Shown one piece after another: positions 8,760 through 17,368 of a stretch of DNA of 64,000 nt (position 1 is its first letter; each line of letters begins with the position of its first letter). Source of the DNA: Brevibacillus formosus. Its GTDB lineage: Bacteria; Bacillota; Bacilli; Brevibacillales; Brevibacillaceae. The DNA is taken from contig NZ_PXZL01000004.1 in the NCBI RefSeq assembly GCF_003013405.1, positions 125,959 through 189,958 on the forward strand, written 5' to 3'. The position numbers were made by a program, and so were the translations under genes. The notes below the pieces were generated by a model, which worked only from the letters and a program-made list of their open reading frames with translations, did not search any database and had not been told where the DNA came from.

Positions 8760-10047
8760 GTTCGCCTCCTTTCTCGGACGTATACACAGCAGGCAGTTGA
8801 ATCGTCACCTGCGTTCCGTGCCCTCGTTCACTCTGAAAGTGGATCGTCCCTTGCATCGCCTCGATGATCCGGCAGGTTACCATCAAGCCGAGACCTGTCC
8901 CTTTTTCCTTTGTAGAATAAAAAGGCAGCCCAATCTGTTCAATCTGCTCCGGCGTCATCCCCTCTCCCTCATCCTTGATGGAAATCACATGATAGTTCCC
9001 GGCTGCTCGTACGGTGACATGCAGTATGCCACCTTGTCCCATCGATTCGATACCGTTTTTCATCAGATTCATCAATGCTTGCTTGAGCTTAACGGCGTTG
9101 CTCTCAATGAATAGGCCCGGCTCGGTCTCACAGGAGATTTCCACTCGGTTCATGACGCTGTAAGAGGACATAATGGCGGTTATTTCTTTCACGGTATGCG
9201 CAATCTCCAGTCGCTCGAGTGTCTCAGAATGAGGCTTGGCCAGATTTAAATAGTCGGAAATAATAAATTCAGCCCGATCGAGTTCATTCAAGACCAATCG
9301 GATGTATTCAACGTTTTTCGGATTCGACTCCTCGCGCAACAACTGGACAAAGCCTCGTACCACCGTGAGTGGATTGCGCACTTCATGGGCAACGCTGGCT
9401 GCCAGCTCGCTGATCAGGTTCAGCTTTTCCGAGCGTTCGACCTGCTTGCGGATAATATGAGATTCACGAATAAACTCGATGAAATAAACGGCTCCACCTT
9501 GTACGATCAAGGCGAGGTAGCCGATTTCCACCAGCGGCTCCAGATAATTGTTAATGATGGACAGCGGAAACCCTCTCCAGATCAAAACAACCATCCCTCC
9601 ACCGATGATGGATAGCTGCTTCAAGCATCCGATCAAGAGAACGACCGCTAGTTTTTTTCGTAAAGAGTAGCCATACCATCGATTGACTAACAAAAACGGG
9701 ATGATCACATAAACCATCGTTTCGAGTATGGTCATCTGGACGCCATCGCCACCCAGAACGATCCGTACGACAAGCATCACCAAAATCGTCAAAATGCCCG
9801 GGATATACCCAGCGTATAAAATGGTAATAATGATCGGTATCGAGTGTAAATCGTACTCCATACCATTACTGAGTTGTACTGGAAAGCTCATAGAAAGAAT
9901 GACACTGATTGAGCTACAAACGATAACCATGGATGACTTGACGCTCATCTTGTTCGAGGTTGATCGCCCCAGCCAAACGTTCCTATACAGCAAAACAGGG
10001 ACGATAACGAACAGCAACTGCAGCAAAATGTCTTTGATGATTAACAT
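8719..10047 (-). CDS. Sensor histidine kinase with 5TMR-LYT-like domain (KinB-like)
   Basis: A 442-residue membrane histidine kinase. Residues 1-190 hold about six hydrophobic segments resembling the 5TM receptor (5TMR-LYT) domain of the KinB type. Then come an H-box with the phosphorylated His in AASVAHEVRNPLT, an N-box (NLMKNGIESM), and G-boxes DEGEGM and GTGLGL. No response regulator is adjacent, as is usual for orphan kinases that feed the sporulation phosphorelay to Spo0F. Its operon continues into a 57-residue protein and an OppA-like lipoprotein. The role in sporulation entry is inferred from family and context. Confidence 0.88.
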   Translation of the reverse strand: MLIIKDILLQLLFVIVPVLLYRNVWLGRSTSNKMSVKSSMVIVCSSISVILSMSFPVQLSNGMEYDLHSIPIIITILYAGYIPGILTILVMLVVRIVLGGDGVQMTILETMVYVIIPFLLVNRWYGYSLRKKLAVVLLIGCLKQLSIIGGGMVVLIWRGFPLSIINNYLEPLVEIGYLALIVQGGAVYFIEFIRESHIIRKQVERSEKLNLISELAASVAHEVRNPLTVVRGFVQLLREESNPKNVEYIRLVLNELDRAEFIISDYLNLAKPHSETLERLEIAHTVKEITAIMSSYSVMNRVEISCETEPGLFIESNAVKLKQALMNLMKNGIESMGQGGILHVTVRAAGNYHVISIKDEGEGMTPEQIEQIGLPFYSTKEKGTGLGLMVTCRIIEAMQGTIHFQSERGHGTQVTIQLPAVYTSEKGGEHGQRSRGVGATLS

Positions 10048-10106
10048 ATATCGGTTCCCCTGGTTCGTAGAATATTTCGATTTTTCTTACAGAATACCAT
10101 CACTAG

Positions 10107-10158
10107 GTGTCTTTCTGGAAGGCACATTTTCAACATCTGGCAGATAGGATGTTTTTGT
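10107..10158 (+). promoter_or_regulatory. Tandem hairpins with U tract upstream of the U32 gene
   Basis: A hairpin GTGTCTT/AAGGCAC (with one wobble pair) is followed by AACATC/GATGTT and TTTT. It lies about 70 bases before the U32 start and could be an attenuator or simply a spacer terminator. No known riboswitch is recognised. Confidence 0.3.
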
Positions 10159-10228
10159 TGCGGTGACCAGCACATTTCCCTATGATGAAGAAGAGCTTGT
10201 TTGAAGACCTTGGAGGTAAGACATACAC

Positions 10229-12721
10229 ATGCGAAATGGTATAAAGCGTGAAGATATCGAGCTGTTGGCACCTGCTGGTAACTGGGACTGTTTGAAGGCA
10301 GCCGTGGCCAACGGAGCCAATGCCATCTTTTTTGGGGTAGAAAAGTTCAACGCGCGTGCTCGTGCTGAGAACTTCCAAATGGCGGAACTGCCTGAGATTA
10401 TGGCTTATTTGCACATGTACGGGGTAAAGGGCTTCCTTACCTTTAATATTCTCGTATTTGAAAATGAACTAGAGGATGCACGCGAGCTGATTGACGCCTG
10501 TATTCACGCTGGAGTAGACGCTGTGATCGTGCAAGACCTCGGTCTTGTAAAGATGATCCGCGAGATTTCTCCAGACTTCCCGATTCACGGCTCTACACAG
10601 ATGACGATCACTTCGCCGGAAGCGGTGGAGTTCACAAAGCCGTTTGATATGGAACGCGTCGTCCTCGGTCGTGAAAATTCATTAAAAGAGATCAAAAAAA
10701 TCGGAGAAAAAGCAAAGCTGCCGATGGAAGTATTCGTCCACGGCGCCTTGTGCGTTTCTTATTCGGGACAATGTCTGACCTCAGAAATGTGGGGTGGACG
10801 CTCGGCAAACCGCGGGGAGTGTGCCCAAGCCTGTCGCTTGCCGTATGACCTGATGGTAGACGGTGTGCAAAAGGACATGGGGAACATCGCTTACGTGCTG
10901 TCCCCGAAGGACTTGGCTGCCATCGATTTGGTTCCTGAGCTGATCGAGGCTGGCGTGACTTCCTTTAAAATTGAAGGCCGTCTGAAAACACCTGAATACG
11001 TGGCAAACGTCGTGAGCAAATACAATGCCGCCATCGAGCGCTATTTTGCGGGACAAGATACGGGACCAACCGAGGTAGAAGTACGCGAGCTGCAACAAAG
11101 CTTCTCCCGCGGGTTTACACACGGATTTTTGACCGGGACAAACAACAAGCAGCTCGTAGATGGTTCGTTCCCGAAAAGCCGCGGTGTGTTTTTGGGAACC
11201 GTGAAAAAACTGCTTCCTACAGGCGTTTTGGTGGAGATCACTGCTCCTGTCAAACGCGGAGACGGAATCGTGTTCGACGCGGGGGACCCTACGCAAAAAG
11301 AAGAAGGCGGTCGCATCTACGATATTTTGAGCCGCAGCAAAAAGGTAGAAGGCGAAGTTTCCAAAGGCTTGTACGAAATCGTCATGGGACGCAATGACGT
11401 GAATCTGAAGCGTCTTCACGTCGGTGACCGCGTATGGAAGACGAGCGATCCTGAGCTGGATCGTCGCCTGCGCAAAACGTTCGAGACCGAAAAGCCTTAT
11501 CGCACCTTCCCACTGTCTGTTCACGTGAGCGGAAAGCTGGGTGAAAAGCTCAGCGTCACTTGGGTGGATAAACAGGCGAATCACGCTGTCAGTGTTCCTT
11601 CCGAGGTACTGCTTGAAACTGCTTTGAAGCGTCCGCTGACGAAAGAGTTGCTGCACGATCAACTCAGCCGTCTGGGCGGAACCATTTTCCACCTGGAAGC
11701 TCACGATCTGACTGTCGATCTCGAAGGGGATCTTATCGTTCCTGTCAGTGCGTTGAACCGGATGCGCCGTGACGCGGTCGAACAGCTCGTGTTCCTGCGC
11801 TCCAAGCCGCCGATTTACCACCATCACGATATCAACGTATATGCGGATGTTCCGAAGAGCCAGCCAGTGGAAAAGCCGCTCCTGACAGCGCTGTGCCGCT
11901 CCCTTGAGCAATTGGAAGCAGCTGCGCAAACAGATGTGGACTTCCTCTACGCTGACTTTGAATTCGTCAAGCAGTATCCAGAGGGTGTCAAGCTGGCTCA
12001 TAAGTACGGGAAAAAGATCGGGATTGCTACGATGCGCATTCATATGCCGGATGAAAACGGTGTGCTTGCCCTGATCGCGAAAAGCAAGCCAGACGCTATT
12101 TTGGTGCGCAATACGGGAGCACTCTATTACTACTTGTCCCGTCGTGATGAAATCGACATTCCGCTGATTGGCGATTTCTCCTTGAATGTCGCGAACCACA
12201 AGGCAGTTGAGCTGTTCCTCGCAACAGGTCTTGAGCGCGTCACGCCATCGTACGATCTGAACATCCAGCAGATGGTCGATCTGCTCAGCCGCTCGAACGC
12301 TGCGAACATGGAGCTGGTCATCCACCAGCATATGCCGATGTTCCACACGGAGCATTGCGTATATTGCACATTCATGAGTGAAGGTACTGACCATACAAAC
12401 TGCGGAACTCCATGTGAGACCTCCCGCATTTCTTTGAAAGACCGCGTCGGTTTCTCTCACCCTGTACGTGTGGATACCGGTTGCCGCAATACCGTTTATA
12501 ATGCGATTGACCAGTCCGGTGCTGAGTACTTGAGCGAGTTCCGCTCCCTGAATGTCGGCAGCTATCGCATCGAGTTTTTGGAAGAAGAGCCAGAGCGCGT
12601 GAAAGAGGTAATCAGTCTGTATCGCAAGGCATTGCGTGGAGAAGTTAGCGGTACACACGTATGGCGTACCCTGAAGGCAACCAACCAGTTGGGCGTCACA
12701 CGTGGGCAACTGACGAAATAA
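10229..12721 (+). CDS. U32 family protein with DUF3656, RlhA-like (23S rRNA cytidine hydroxylation)
   Basis: An 830-residue protein of the peptidase U32 family. The N-terminal barrel begins ELLAPAGNWDCLKAAV. The U32 signature is in the ENSLKEIKKI to VFVHGALCVSYSGQC region, with the cysteine cluster GQCLTSEMWGGR, NRGECAQACR and, late, HCVYC and NCGTPC. A DUF3656-like middle region follows. Despite the peptidase name, characterised relatives are RNA-modifying enzymes (RlhA forms 5-hydroxycytidine in 23S rRNA) that use the conserved cysteines for an Fe-S cluster. Its ATG is about 12 bases after GGAGG, slightly long. It is followed 31 bases later by a DUF1128 gene, probably co-transcribed. Confidence 0.85.
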   Translation: MRNGIKREDIELLAPAGNWDCLKAAVANGANAIFFGVEKFNARARAENFQMAELPEIMAYLHMYGVKGFLTFNILVFENELEDARELIDACIHAGVDAVIVQDLGLVKMIREISPDFPIHGSTQMTITSPEAVEFTKPFDMERVVLGRENSLKEIKKIGEKAKLPMEVFVHGALCVSYSGQCLTSEMWGGRSANRGECAQACRLPYDLMVDGVQKDMGNIAYVLSPKDLAAIDLVPELIEAGVTSFKIEGRLKTPEYVANVVSKYNAAIERYFAGQDTGPTEVEVRELQQSFSRGFTHGFLTGTNNKQLVDGSFPKSRGVFLGTVKKLLPTGVLVEITAPVKRGDGIVFDAGDPTQKEEGGRIYDILSRSKKVEGEVSKGLYEIVMGRNDVNLKRLHVGDRVWKTSDPELDRRLRKTFETEKPYRTFPLSVHVSGKLGEKLSVTWVDKQANHAVSVPSEVLLETALKRPLTKELLHDQLSRLGGTIFHLEAHDLTVDLEGDLIVPVSALNRMRRDAVEQLVFLRSKPPIYHHHDINVYADVPKSQPVEKPLLTALCRSLEQLEAAAQTDVDFLYADFEFVKQYPEGVKLAHKYGKKIGIATMRIHMPDENGVLALIAKSKPDAILVRNTGALYYYLSRRDEIDIPLIGDFSLNVANHKAVELFLATGLERVTPSYDLNIQQMVDLLSRSNAANMELVIHQHMPMFHTEHCVYCTFMSEGTDHTNCGTPCETSRISLKDRVGFSHPVRVDTGCRNTVYNAIDQSGAEYLSEFRSLNVGSYRIEFLEEEPERVKEVISLYRKALRGEVSGTHVWRTLKATNQLGVTRGQLTK

Positions 12722-12752
12722 CTACCATATTTGCAGAGAGGAGCGAGAAAGT

Positions 12753-12983
12753 ATGGCTGACCTGAATCAACCTTCTGTTGAAAACCTCGCTATTATCATT
12801 GAAGGCATCAAAGCAAAGCTGAACATGGCGAATACAGCGGTGATGCGCCCGGAGGATTTTGATCTGGTTCATTACGAGGATTTGCTGTACCTGTACAACA
12901 TGGTGCAGAAAAAAGCCGCGTTTGGCATCAATGAAATGACCGCCATCGTTGAAGAGCTGGGTGCGATGAGAAAACAATCCTAG
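12753..12983 (+). CDS. DUF1128 family protein
   Basis: A 76-residue soluble acidic protein that I recognise as DUF1128 from its length and its core (VENLAIIIEGIKAKL then VHYEDLLYLYNMV). This small helical family is found almost only in Bacillales and has no established function. GAGAGGAGCGAG precedes the ATG. The tight spacing after the U32 gene suggests one operon, and a strong terminator follows. Confidence 0.85.
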   Translation: MADLNQPSVENLAIIIEGIKAKLNMANTAVMRPEDFDLVHYEDLLYLYNMVQKKAAFGINEMTAIVEELGAMRKQS

Positions 12984-13000
12984 TTTTTGCCCCAACACAG

Positions 13001-13039
13001 AAAAAAGCGTCGCTCCTGCACATGGAGTGACGCTTTTTT
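13001..13039. terminator. Bidirectional terminator
   Basis: AAAAAAGCGTCGCTCC stem paired with GGAGTGACGCTTTTTT, placed between convergent genes ending at 12983 and 13049. Confidence 0.85.
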
Positions 13040-13048
13040 GCGTGGACT

Positions 13049-14122
13049 TTATTTTTTCAACGTAACGGTAAATGTTTTGAACTCGATGTCTTTCCCGTGT
13101 TTATTTATCGTTTCGATTTCGCTTTGGATGACCGTTTCTTTTCCGTTTTCATCTATCTTGACACCACCGCTTTGAGATGGCAATGACAGATACGGAGTGA
13201 TCCTTATTTCTTTTACATCTGCTGTCACCGGGTCAAAACGGCGAGTACCTGCAAGGTATTCTTTACCGTCTAATTTTTTACCTTGGCTACCGCCTGAGTA
13301 GGCTCCTAGCTCATTTCCTTTATCATCAACGACCTTGAATTCCAAATAGCTCGATAAATAGCCGATTTCCTCCGTTACCGCCTGAAAACTGACAAACAGT
13401 CCTGCTGGAGCCATTGTTATATCCGAAACAGTTAGGTCAATGCCTCCAGCTTTTTGCTGGTGATTGATCGCAATGCGTTTCGTATCTGTGCGGGAACTGA
13501 TTGGCAAGGAGAAGTTCCACTGCTTGCCGTCCTCCCCATGGAAGCTCAATCCGAGCTTGAACTCCTCAGGCAAGCCATTGACCGCGTCAATATCAACAAT
13601 CCCGGTCGCAAGCGTTGGCGTGATTTGTGTATGCTTGCTGCTTCCTGTGTATCCAAATGCTTTCTCATTTACCGTCAGCTCTGGCGAGGAGCCTAAATAA
13701 TGCTCTCCAACTGCCTGCTTCGTTTCCAATGTGTAACCAATCGTGAATCGCGTGCCGTCATAGTACACTTCATTGACAGTAATCGCATGGCCACCCACGT
13801 CCTGCGACTCGCCAATGACAGTTGTTAAGCCTTTTTCACTCACTTGCTTCAATCCATTGTCTCCGTATGCCGCGAAAATCGATCCAATCAAAGGCACCTT
13901 GGACACTAGGTTTGCCATTGCCGGGGAAACTGCTGCTGAGCTAAACAAGACCCCTAAAGCTACGACCGCTGCCCCTGTACTGTACACCAGCTTTCGTTTG
14001 CTCAGGCGTTTTCTTTTCGGTGTAGCCTGCTGAACCGTTTGGGCGATAATGGCGTCCAGCTTCTCTGTCGGGACCGGAATGCGATCTACTTGCTCTTTAT
14101 AGGCATGAATTTTTTCTCTCAT
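13049..14122 (-). CDS. DUF4179-type membrane-anchored anti-sigma factor
   Basis: A 357-residue protein with one TM helix near residues 48-68 (YSTGAAVVALGVLFSSAAV), a short cytoplasmic N-terminus and a large extracellular part. The pattern matches DUF4179 proteins encoded with ECF sigma factors. The extracytoplasmic domain begins with SAAVSPAMANLVSKVPLIGS, a typical DUF4179 feature. The gene overlaps the sigma gene by 26 bases, so the pair is translationally coupled. It presumably sequesters the sigma factor until an envelope signal arrives; the signal is unknown. Confidence 0.85.
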   Translation of the reverse strand: MREKIHAYKEQVDRIPVPTEKLDAIIAQTVQQATPKRKRLSKRKLVYSTGAAVVALGVLFSSAAVSPAMANLVSKVPLIGSIFAAYGDNGLKQVSEKGLTTVIGESQDVGGHAITVNEVYYDGTRFTIGYTLETKQAVGEHYLGSSPELTVNEKAFGYTGSSKHTQITPTLATGIVDIDAVNGLPEEFKLGLSFHGEDGKQWNFSLPISSRTDTKRIAINHQQKAGGIDLTVSDITMAPAGLFVSFQAVTEEIGYLSSYLEFKVVDDKGNELGAYSGGSQGKKLDGKEYLAGTRRFDPVTADVKEIRITPYLSLPSQSGGVKIDENGKETVIQSEIETINKHGKDIEFKTFTVTLKK

Positions 14123-14645
14123 CGAAGTACTCCCCTTTCAACTTCTTCTTTAATAGAGTCAACCCTCTGTGAATATTCGTTTTCACAGTGCCTTCTGGAC
14201 AATCCAGCGTTTCCGCGATTTGCTTGACGGAGTAGTCCTTGTAAAACCTTAACATCAGCACCGTTACATACTTTTCTTCCAGCTCTTCCATTGCCTCCAG
14301 CAGATCGATCCGTTCCTCAAGCCTTACGTTTCCTGTATCCCGCACATTTTCAATCATGTCTTTGCTAAGCGAGATTACCTTGCGTTTCTTCGCCAAATAG
14401 GCAAGCGCGGAGTTGATCAAAATGCGTGTCAACCATGTGGTAAAATACTGCTCTTCCTTTAAGGTTGAAATGGAGAGCAACGCCTTATAGACCGTTTCCT
14501 GAAAAACCTCAAGCGCATCCTCTTCGTTGCGCGTATACACGAAAGCCATCTTGTACAGATTGGCTTTTTCCTGATGAATGAGCATTTGGAACGCGTCAGC
14601 ATCACCAGCCTTGGCACGAGCAACGAGACCAAGATTTTTATTCAA
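14097..14645 (-). CDS. ECF-type RNA polymerase sigma factor
   Basis: A 182-residue group 4 sigma factor. Region 2 includes RNEEDALEVFQETVYKAL and region 4 contains the HTH KQIAETLDCPEGTVKTNIHRG. It lacks regions 1 and 3, as expected for ECF sigmas. It is similar in size and arrangement to the B. subtilis SigV/SigX/SigW group with linked anti-sigma. It is followed by and overlaps its DUF4179 partner. A TGAAAC -35-like element upstream suggests autoregulation. Confidence 0.92.
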   Translation of the reverse strand: MNKNLGLVARAKAGDADAFQMLIHQEKANLYKMAFVYTRNEEDALEVFQETVYKALLSISTLKEEQYFTTWLTRILINSALAYLAKKRKVISLSKDMIENVRDTGNVRLEERIDLLEAMEELEEKYVTVLMLRFYKDYSVKQIAETLDCPEGTVKTNIHRGLTLLKKKLKGEYFDERKNSCL

Positions 14646-14680
14646 TCAGTTCCCCCCTCCTTTTCTCCCCTGTTAGAGAA

Positions 14681-14702
14681 ATCAGGGCGACAAAACGTTT
14701 CA
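14681..14702 (-). promoter_or_regulatory. Possible ECF autoregulatory promoter
   Basis: TGAAACGTT on the minus strand (TGAAAC at 14697-14702), 52 bases upstream of the sigma start, resembles the -35 of SigW/X/V-type promoters. The expected CGT-type -10 is not clear, so the call is tentative. Confidence 0.3.
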
Positions 14703-14719
14703 TTTTTTTCTATCGAAAT

Positions 14720-14768
14720 AAAAAAAGCCTGCTCTCACAGTCTACCTGAGACTACGAGAACAGGCTCT
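14720..14768 (-). terminator. Terminator of the fabF-like gene
   Basis: Minus-strand stem GCCTGTTCTC/GAGAGCAGGC followed by TTTTTTT, just after the fabF-like stop. Confidence 0.8.
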
Positions 14769-14773
14769 ATCCG

Positions 14774-16006
14774 CTACATTTTTTTCAGCACAATGACTGC
14801 GTTATGACCGCCAAAGCCAAAGGAATTGGACATGCCGATGTCGAGCGTGGCTCTGCGTGCTGTATTTGGCACATAGTCCAGATCGCATTCAGGGTCACGC
14901 TCCTCCTGATTAATCGTCGGAGGAATAATCCCTTCCTGCAAGCTCTTAATCAGAGCGATCGCCTCCGCCCCTCCTGCTGCACCAAACATATGACCCGTCA
15001 TCGATTTGTTGGCGGTGATCGGCACACGGTACGCATGCTCCTCAAACAGCTTTTTGATCGCCAATGTCTCGGAACGGTCTCCGATTTCTGTGCTGGTTGC
15101 GTGCGCACTGATGACATCCACGTCTGTCGTTTGCACCCCTGCTTCCTGGAGGGCCCATTTCATCGCACGGTAGGGACCGATTCCTTCTGGATGTGTCGCC
15201 ACCATATGATAGGCATCAGAGCTTGCCCCGTAGCCGATCACCTCGGCATACATGCGGGCGTTTCTTTTCTTGGCGTGAGATTCTGATTCCAAAATCACAA
15301 TCCCGGCACCCTCTGCCATGACAAACCCATCCCGCCGGGAATCAAATGGCCGACTCGCTCCTGCTGGATCATCATTTCTCGTTGATAATGCCGTCGCATT
15401 GCTAAAGCTGGCGAGAGATATGTCCGTCACTGCGGCCTCAGACCCACCTGCGATGACGACATCCGCCCCGCCCGACCGAATGAGCCGGAAAGCCTCACCG
15501 ATGGACGTATTCCCAATCGAGCAAGCAGTAACAGGTGACATCGTCGGCCCGTACAGACCGTACTTGATGCTGATCATCGCTGCTGCCATGTTGGAGATGA
15601 GCATGGGAACAAGCGTCGGACTGACCCGCTCAGGACCTCGTTCACGAAGAACGTTATGCTGCTCAAGGAGCGTCCCTACTCCACCGATGCCAGAGCCTAC
15701 ATATACCCCGATTCGCTCGCGGTCCAACTCGTCCAGCCGAAGTTCTGCATCCTCTAGCGCTTCTTCTACAGCAGCAAGGGCAAACTGGCAAAAGCGATCC
15801 ATTCGCCGCGCTTCTTTGCGCCCAAAACGCTCTGCCGGATCAAAATCTCGCACCAAACCTGCGATTTTCGTTTTATTGCGTGCTGTATCAAAAGTATCAA
15901 TAGGCGAGATACCAGACTTCCCTTGCACGAGACTGTTCCAAAACTGATTCACTGTATTCCCTATCGGGGAGATTACTCCCATACCTGTGACAACGACTTT
16001 TTCCAT
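14774..16006 (-). CDS. fabF: Beta-ketoacyl-ACP synthase II (FabF-like), orphan copy
   Basis: A 410-residue condensing enzyme that extends acyl-ACP with malonyl-ACP. It has the full Cys-His-His triad: the nucleophile Cys in TACSIGNTS, His in AHATSTEIGD, and His in NKSMTGHMFGAAGG. The ATG at 16006 (MEKVVVTGMG) is chosen for AGGAGG six bases upstream; a 12-residue longer version from 16042 lacks a site. The motif around the Cys (CSIGN) differs from the usual CATG of housekeeping FabF, and no acpP or fabG is adjacent. It may therefore be a second, specialised KAS. A fatty-acid-binding type regulator is divergently encoded. Confidence 0.9.
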   Translation of the reverse strand: MEKVVVTGMGVISPIGNTVNQFWNSLVQGKSGISPIDTFDTARNKTKIAGLVRDFDPAERFGRKEARRMDRFCQFALAAVEEALEDAELRLDELDRERIGVYVGSGIGGVGTLLEQHNVLRERGPERVSPTLVPMLISNMAAAMISIKYGLYGPTMSPVTACSIGNTSIGEAFRLIRSGGADVVIAGGSEAAVTDISLASFSNATALSTRNDDPAGASRPFDSRRDGFVMAEGAGIVILESESHAKKRNARMYAEVIGYGASSDAYHMVATHPEGIGPYRAMKWALQEAGVQTTDVDVISAHATSTEIGDRSETLAIKKLFEEHAYRVPITANKSMTGHMFGAAGGAEAIALIKSLQEGIIPPTINQEERDPECDLDYVPNTARRATLDIGMSNSFGFGGHNAVIVLKKM

Positions 16007-16149
16007 GATTAGCCTCCTATTCGAGTGCCTTATGGAAATCATCTTGTCACACGAGTTATCCTATTACAAGTTGTTGTTTATCCTAGTATAATGAGTACTA
16101 GTCTAACAAACTTAACCAGTTGAGGAAATCGAGAAATGGAGAGTGTACC

Positions 16150-17013
16150 ATGAATCAGCAAACGCGTTTGCAGGCACTGTCTACTTTTTTGAAGGCACAG
16201 CGCGCCAAAATCTTGCCACAATCGATCGGGCTGGCTCCTGGGACGCGCAGAAGAACGCCTGGGCTTCGAAGAGAAGAAGTTGCTCAGCTCGCGGGGGTTA
16301 GCTCCACCTGGTATACATGGCTGGAACAAGGCCGCGATATCAAGGTCTCGCCTTCTGTTCTGGATGCGGTAGCAAGAGCCTTGCAGCTTACCGTCGATGA
16401 GCGCAAATATTTGTATGCGCTGGCACTAGAGACAGGAACGGGAGTCGGGCAAGGTGTGCAAAAAGATGAACCGCCGCAGATCAATCCTGCCCTGAAACGA
16501 ATCTTGAAAGAATTGCGCTCGTGTCCCGCCATCATTACAGATCGACGCAGTCATATTGTCGGCTGGAACGAGGCAGCCGCACATGTCTTTCTCGATTTTG
16601 AACAAATCCCTTATGAAGAGCGCAATTTGATCCGCTTGGTGTTTACACGAAAGGAATTACGGCGGCTGGCCGTCAACTGGGAGCATTTCGTCAGCGGCTT
16701 TCTCGCGATTTTTCGCGCCAACTACGGTCAGTATGTAGAGGACGAATGGTACGAGCAGTTTTTAAGCGAAATGCGGCAGGTTCATCCCGACTTTCACGAC
16801 CTGTGGGAGCAGAGCCGCGTCAGCTCAGCCCCGGAGGTTTTACTGGAATTCCGTCATGCGAAGGCAGGGAAAATGCTCTTTCATCTGACTTCGCTACAAG
16901 TTTCCGGGAGCGCGGATTTGCGATGCAGCATTTACACGCCTGACCCGAATTCTGCCACGGAGACAAAGCTGCGGCAGCTGATTGATCGGCCTGTTACTTC
17001 TGGCAAACCTTGA
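16150..17013 (+). CDS. XRE-type regulator with MmyB-like ligand-binding domain
   Basis: A 287-residue regulator. The N-terminal XRE HTH includes the hallmark TPGLRREEVAQLAGVSSTWY and TWLEQGRDIKVS. The C-terminal half (VGWNEAAAHVFLDFE, NLIRLVF, EFRHAKAGKMLFHLTSLQV) matches the MmyB-like (MLTR) ligand-binding domain, a PAS-like fold; a family structure with bound fatty acid is known. The start at 16150 follows GGAGAG; an earlier in-frame start at 16120 has no site. It is divergent from the orphan fabF-like gene, which is a plausible target. Confidence 0.88.
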   Translation: MNQQTRLQALSTFLKAQRAKILPQSIGLAPGTRRRTPGLRREEVAQLAGVSSTWYTWLEQGRDIKVSPSVLDAVARALQLTVDERKYLYALALETGTGVGQGVQKDEPPQINPALKRILKELRSCPAIITDRRSHIVGWNEAAAHVFLDFEQIPYEERNLIRLVFTRKELRRLAVNWEHFVSGFLAIFRANYGQYVEDEWYEQFLSEMRQVHPDFHDLWEQSRVSSAPEVLLEFRHAKAGKMLFHLTSLQVSGSADLRCSIYTPDPNSATETKLRQLIDRPVTSGKP

Positions 17014-17049
17014 CCGAAGTTCTATGTGGTTTGAGTCAACATGGTGGAG

Positions 17050-17261
17050 GAGAAGAAAAAGCACAGTTCTCTTCGACTCTGACACGCCAGCATGGGGGAT
17101 TGACTGTCCGTCTCCATTTCAAAAAGGGGACCGTCGAGCCAAATCCACCCTACGGGCGGATGTTTCTCAAGGAAGAAGTGTTCGACAAACGTGGTCCCCT
17201 TTTGGAAGTTCCGACTGGGTAGGCGTTGTCAAGGTCTACGAGCTCTGTGCTTTTTCTTCTC
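17050..17261 (+). ncRNA. Candidate structured RNA element, copy A
   Basis: A non-coding 212-nt element between convergent genes. Nested pairings, outside to inside: P1 GAGAAGAAAAAGCACAG (17050-17066) with 17245-17261, perfect 17 bp; P2 GACACGCC with GGCGTTGTC (one bulge); P3 AAAAGGGGACC (17122-17132) with 17193-17203, perfect 11 bp; and an inner GTCGA/TCGAC. The unpaired block GGGATTGACTG (17096 on), followed by TCCGTCTCCAT, directly precedes P3, and GTTTCTCA lies in the terminal region. A second copy with the same blocks but different stem sequences lies at 63735-63934. The strand is unproven; both copies are alike on plus. No known RNA family is recognised. This element and the terminator at 17327 account for most of the gene-free stretch 17014-17368. 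Confidence 0.6.
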
Positions 17262-17326
17262 ACTAGCCTTGTACGTTGATCGGTACCTTTTAAAAATTTC
17301 ATTTCATAAATACTCCGTGAGAAATA

Positions 17327-17361
17327 GGAAAACCAGCCCGACGGCATCTGCCAGGGCTGGT
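17327..17361 (-). terminator. Terminator of citramalate synthase gene
   Basis: Stem ACCAGCCC/GGGCTGGT followed on the minus strand by TTTTCC, just after the cimA stop. Confidence 0.7.
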
Positions 17362-17368
17362 CACTTTG

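Noticed and set aside
10781..12709. 642-codon open frame antisense to the U32 gene
   Set aside because: It mirrors a strongly coding GC-rich gene, has no ribosome site and no recognisable protein features.
17050..17261. MITE or insertion-sequence remnant
   Set aside because: The inverted ends of the two copies differ from each other in sequence, while internal loops are conserved. A mobile element would show the opposite.
16982..17266. Open frames across structured element A
   Set aside because: No ribosome sites, and composition is set by the inverted repeats.
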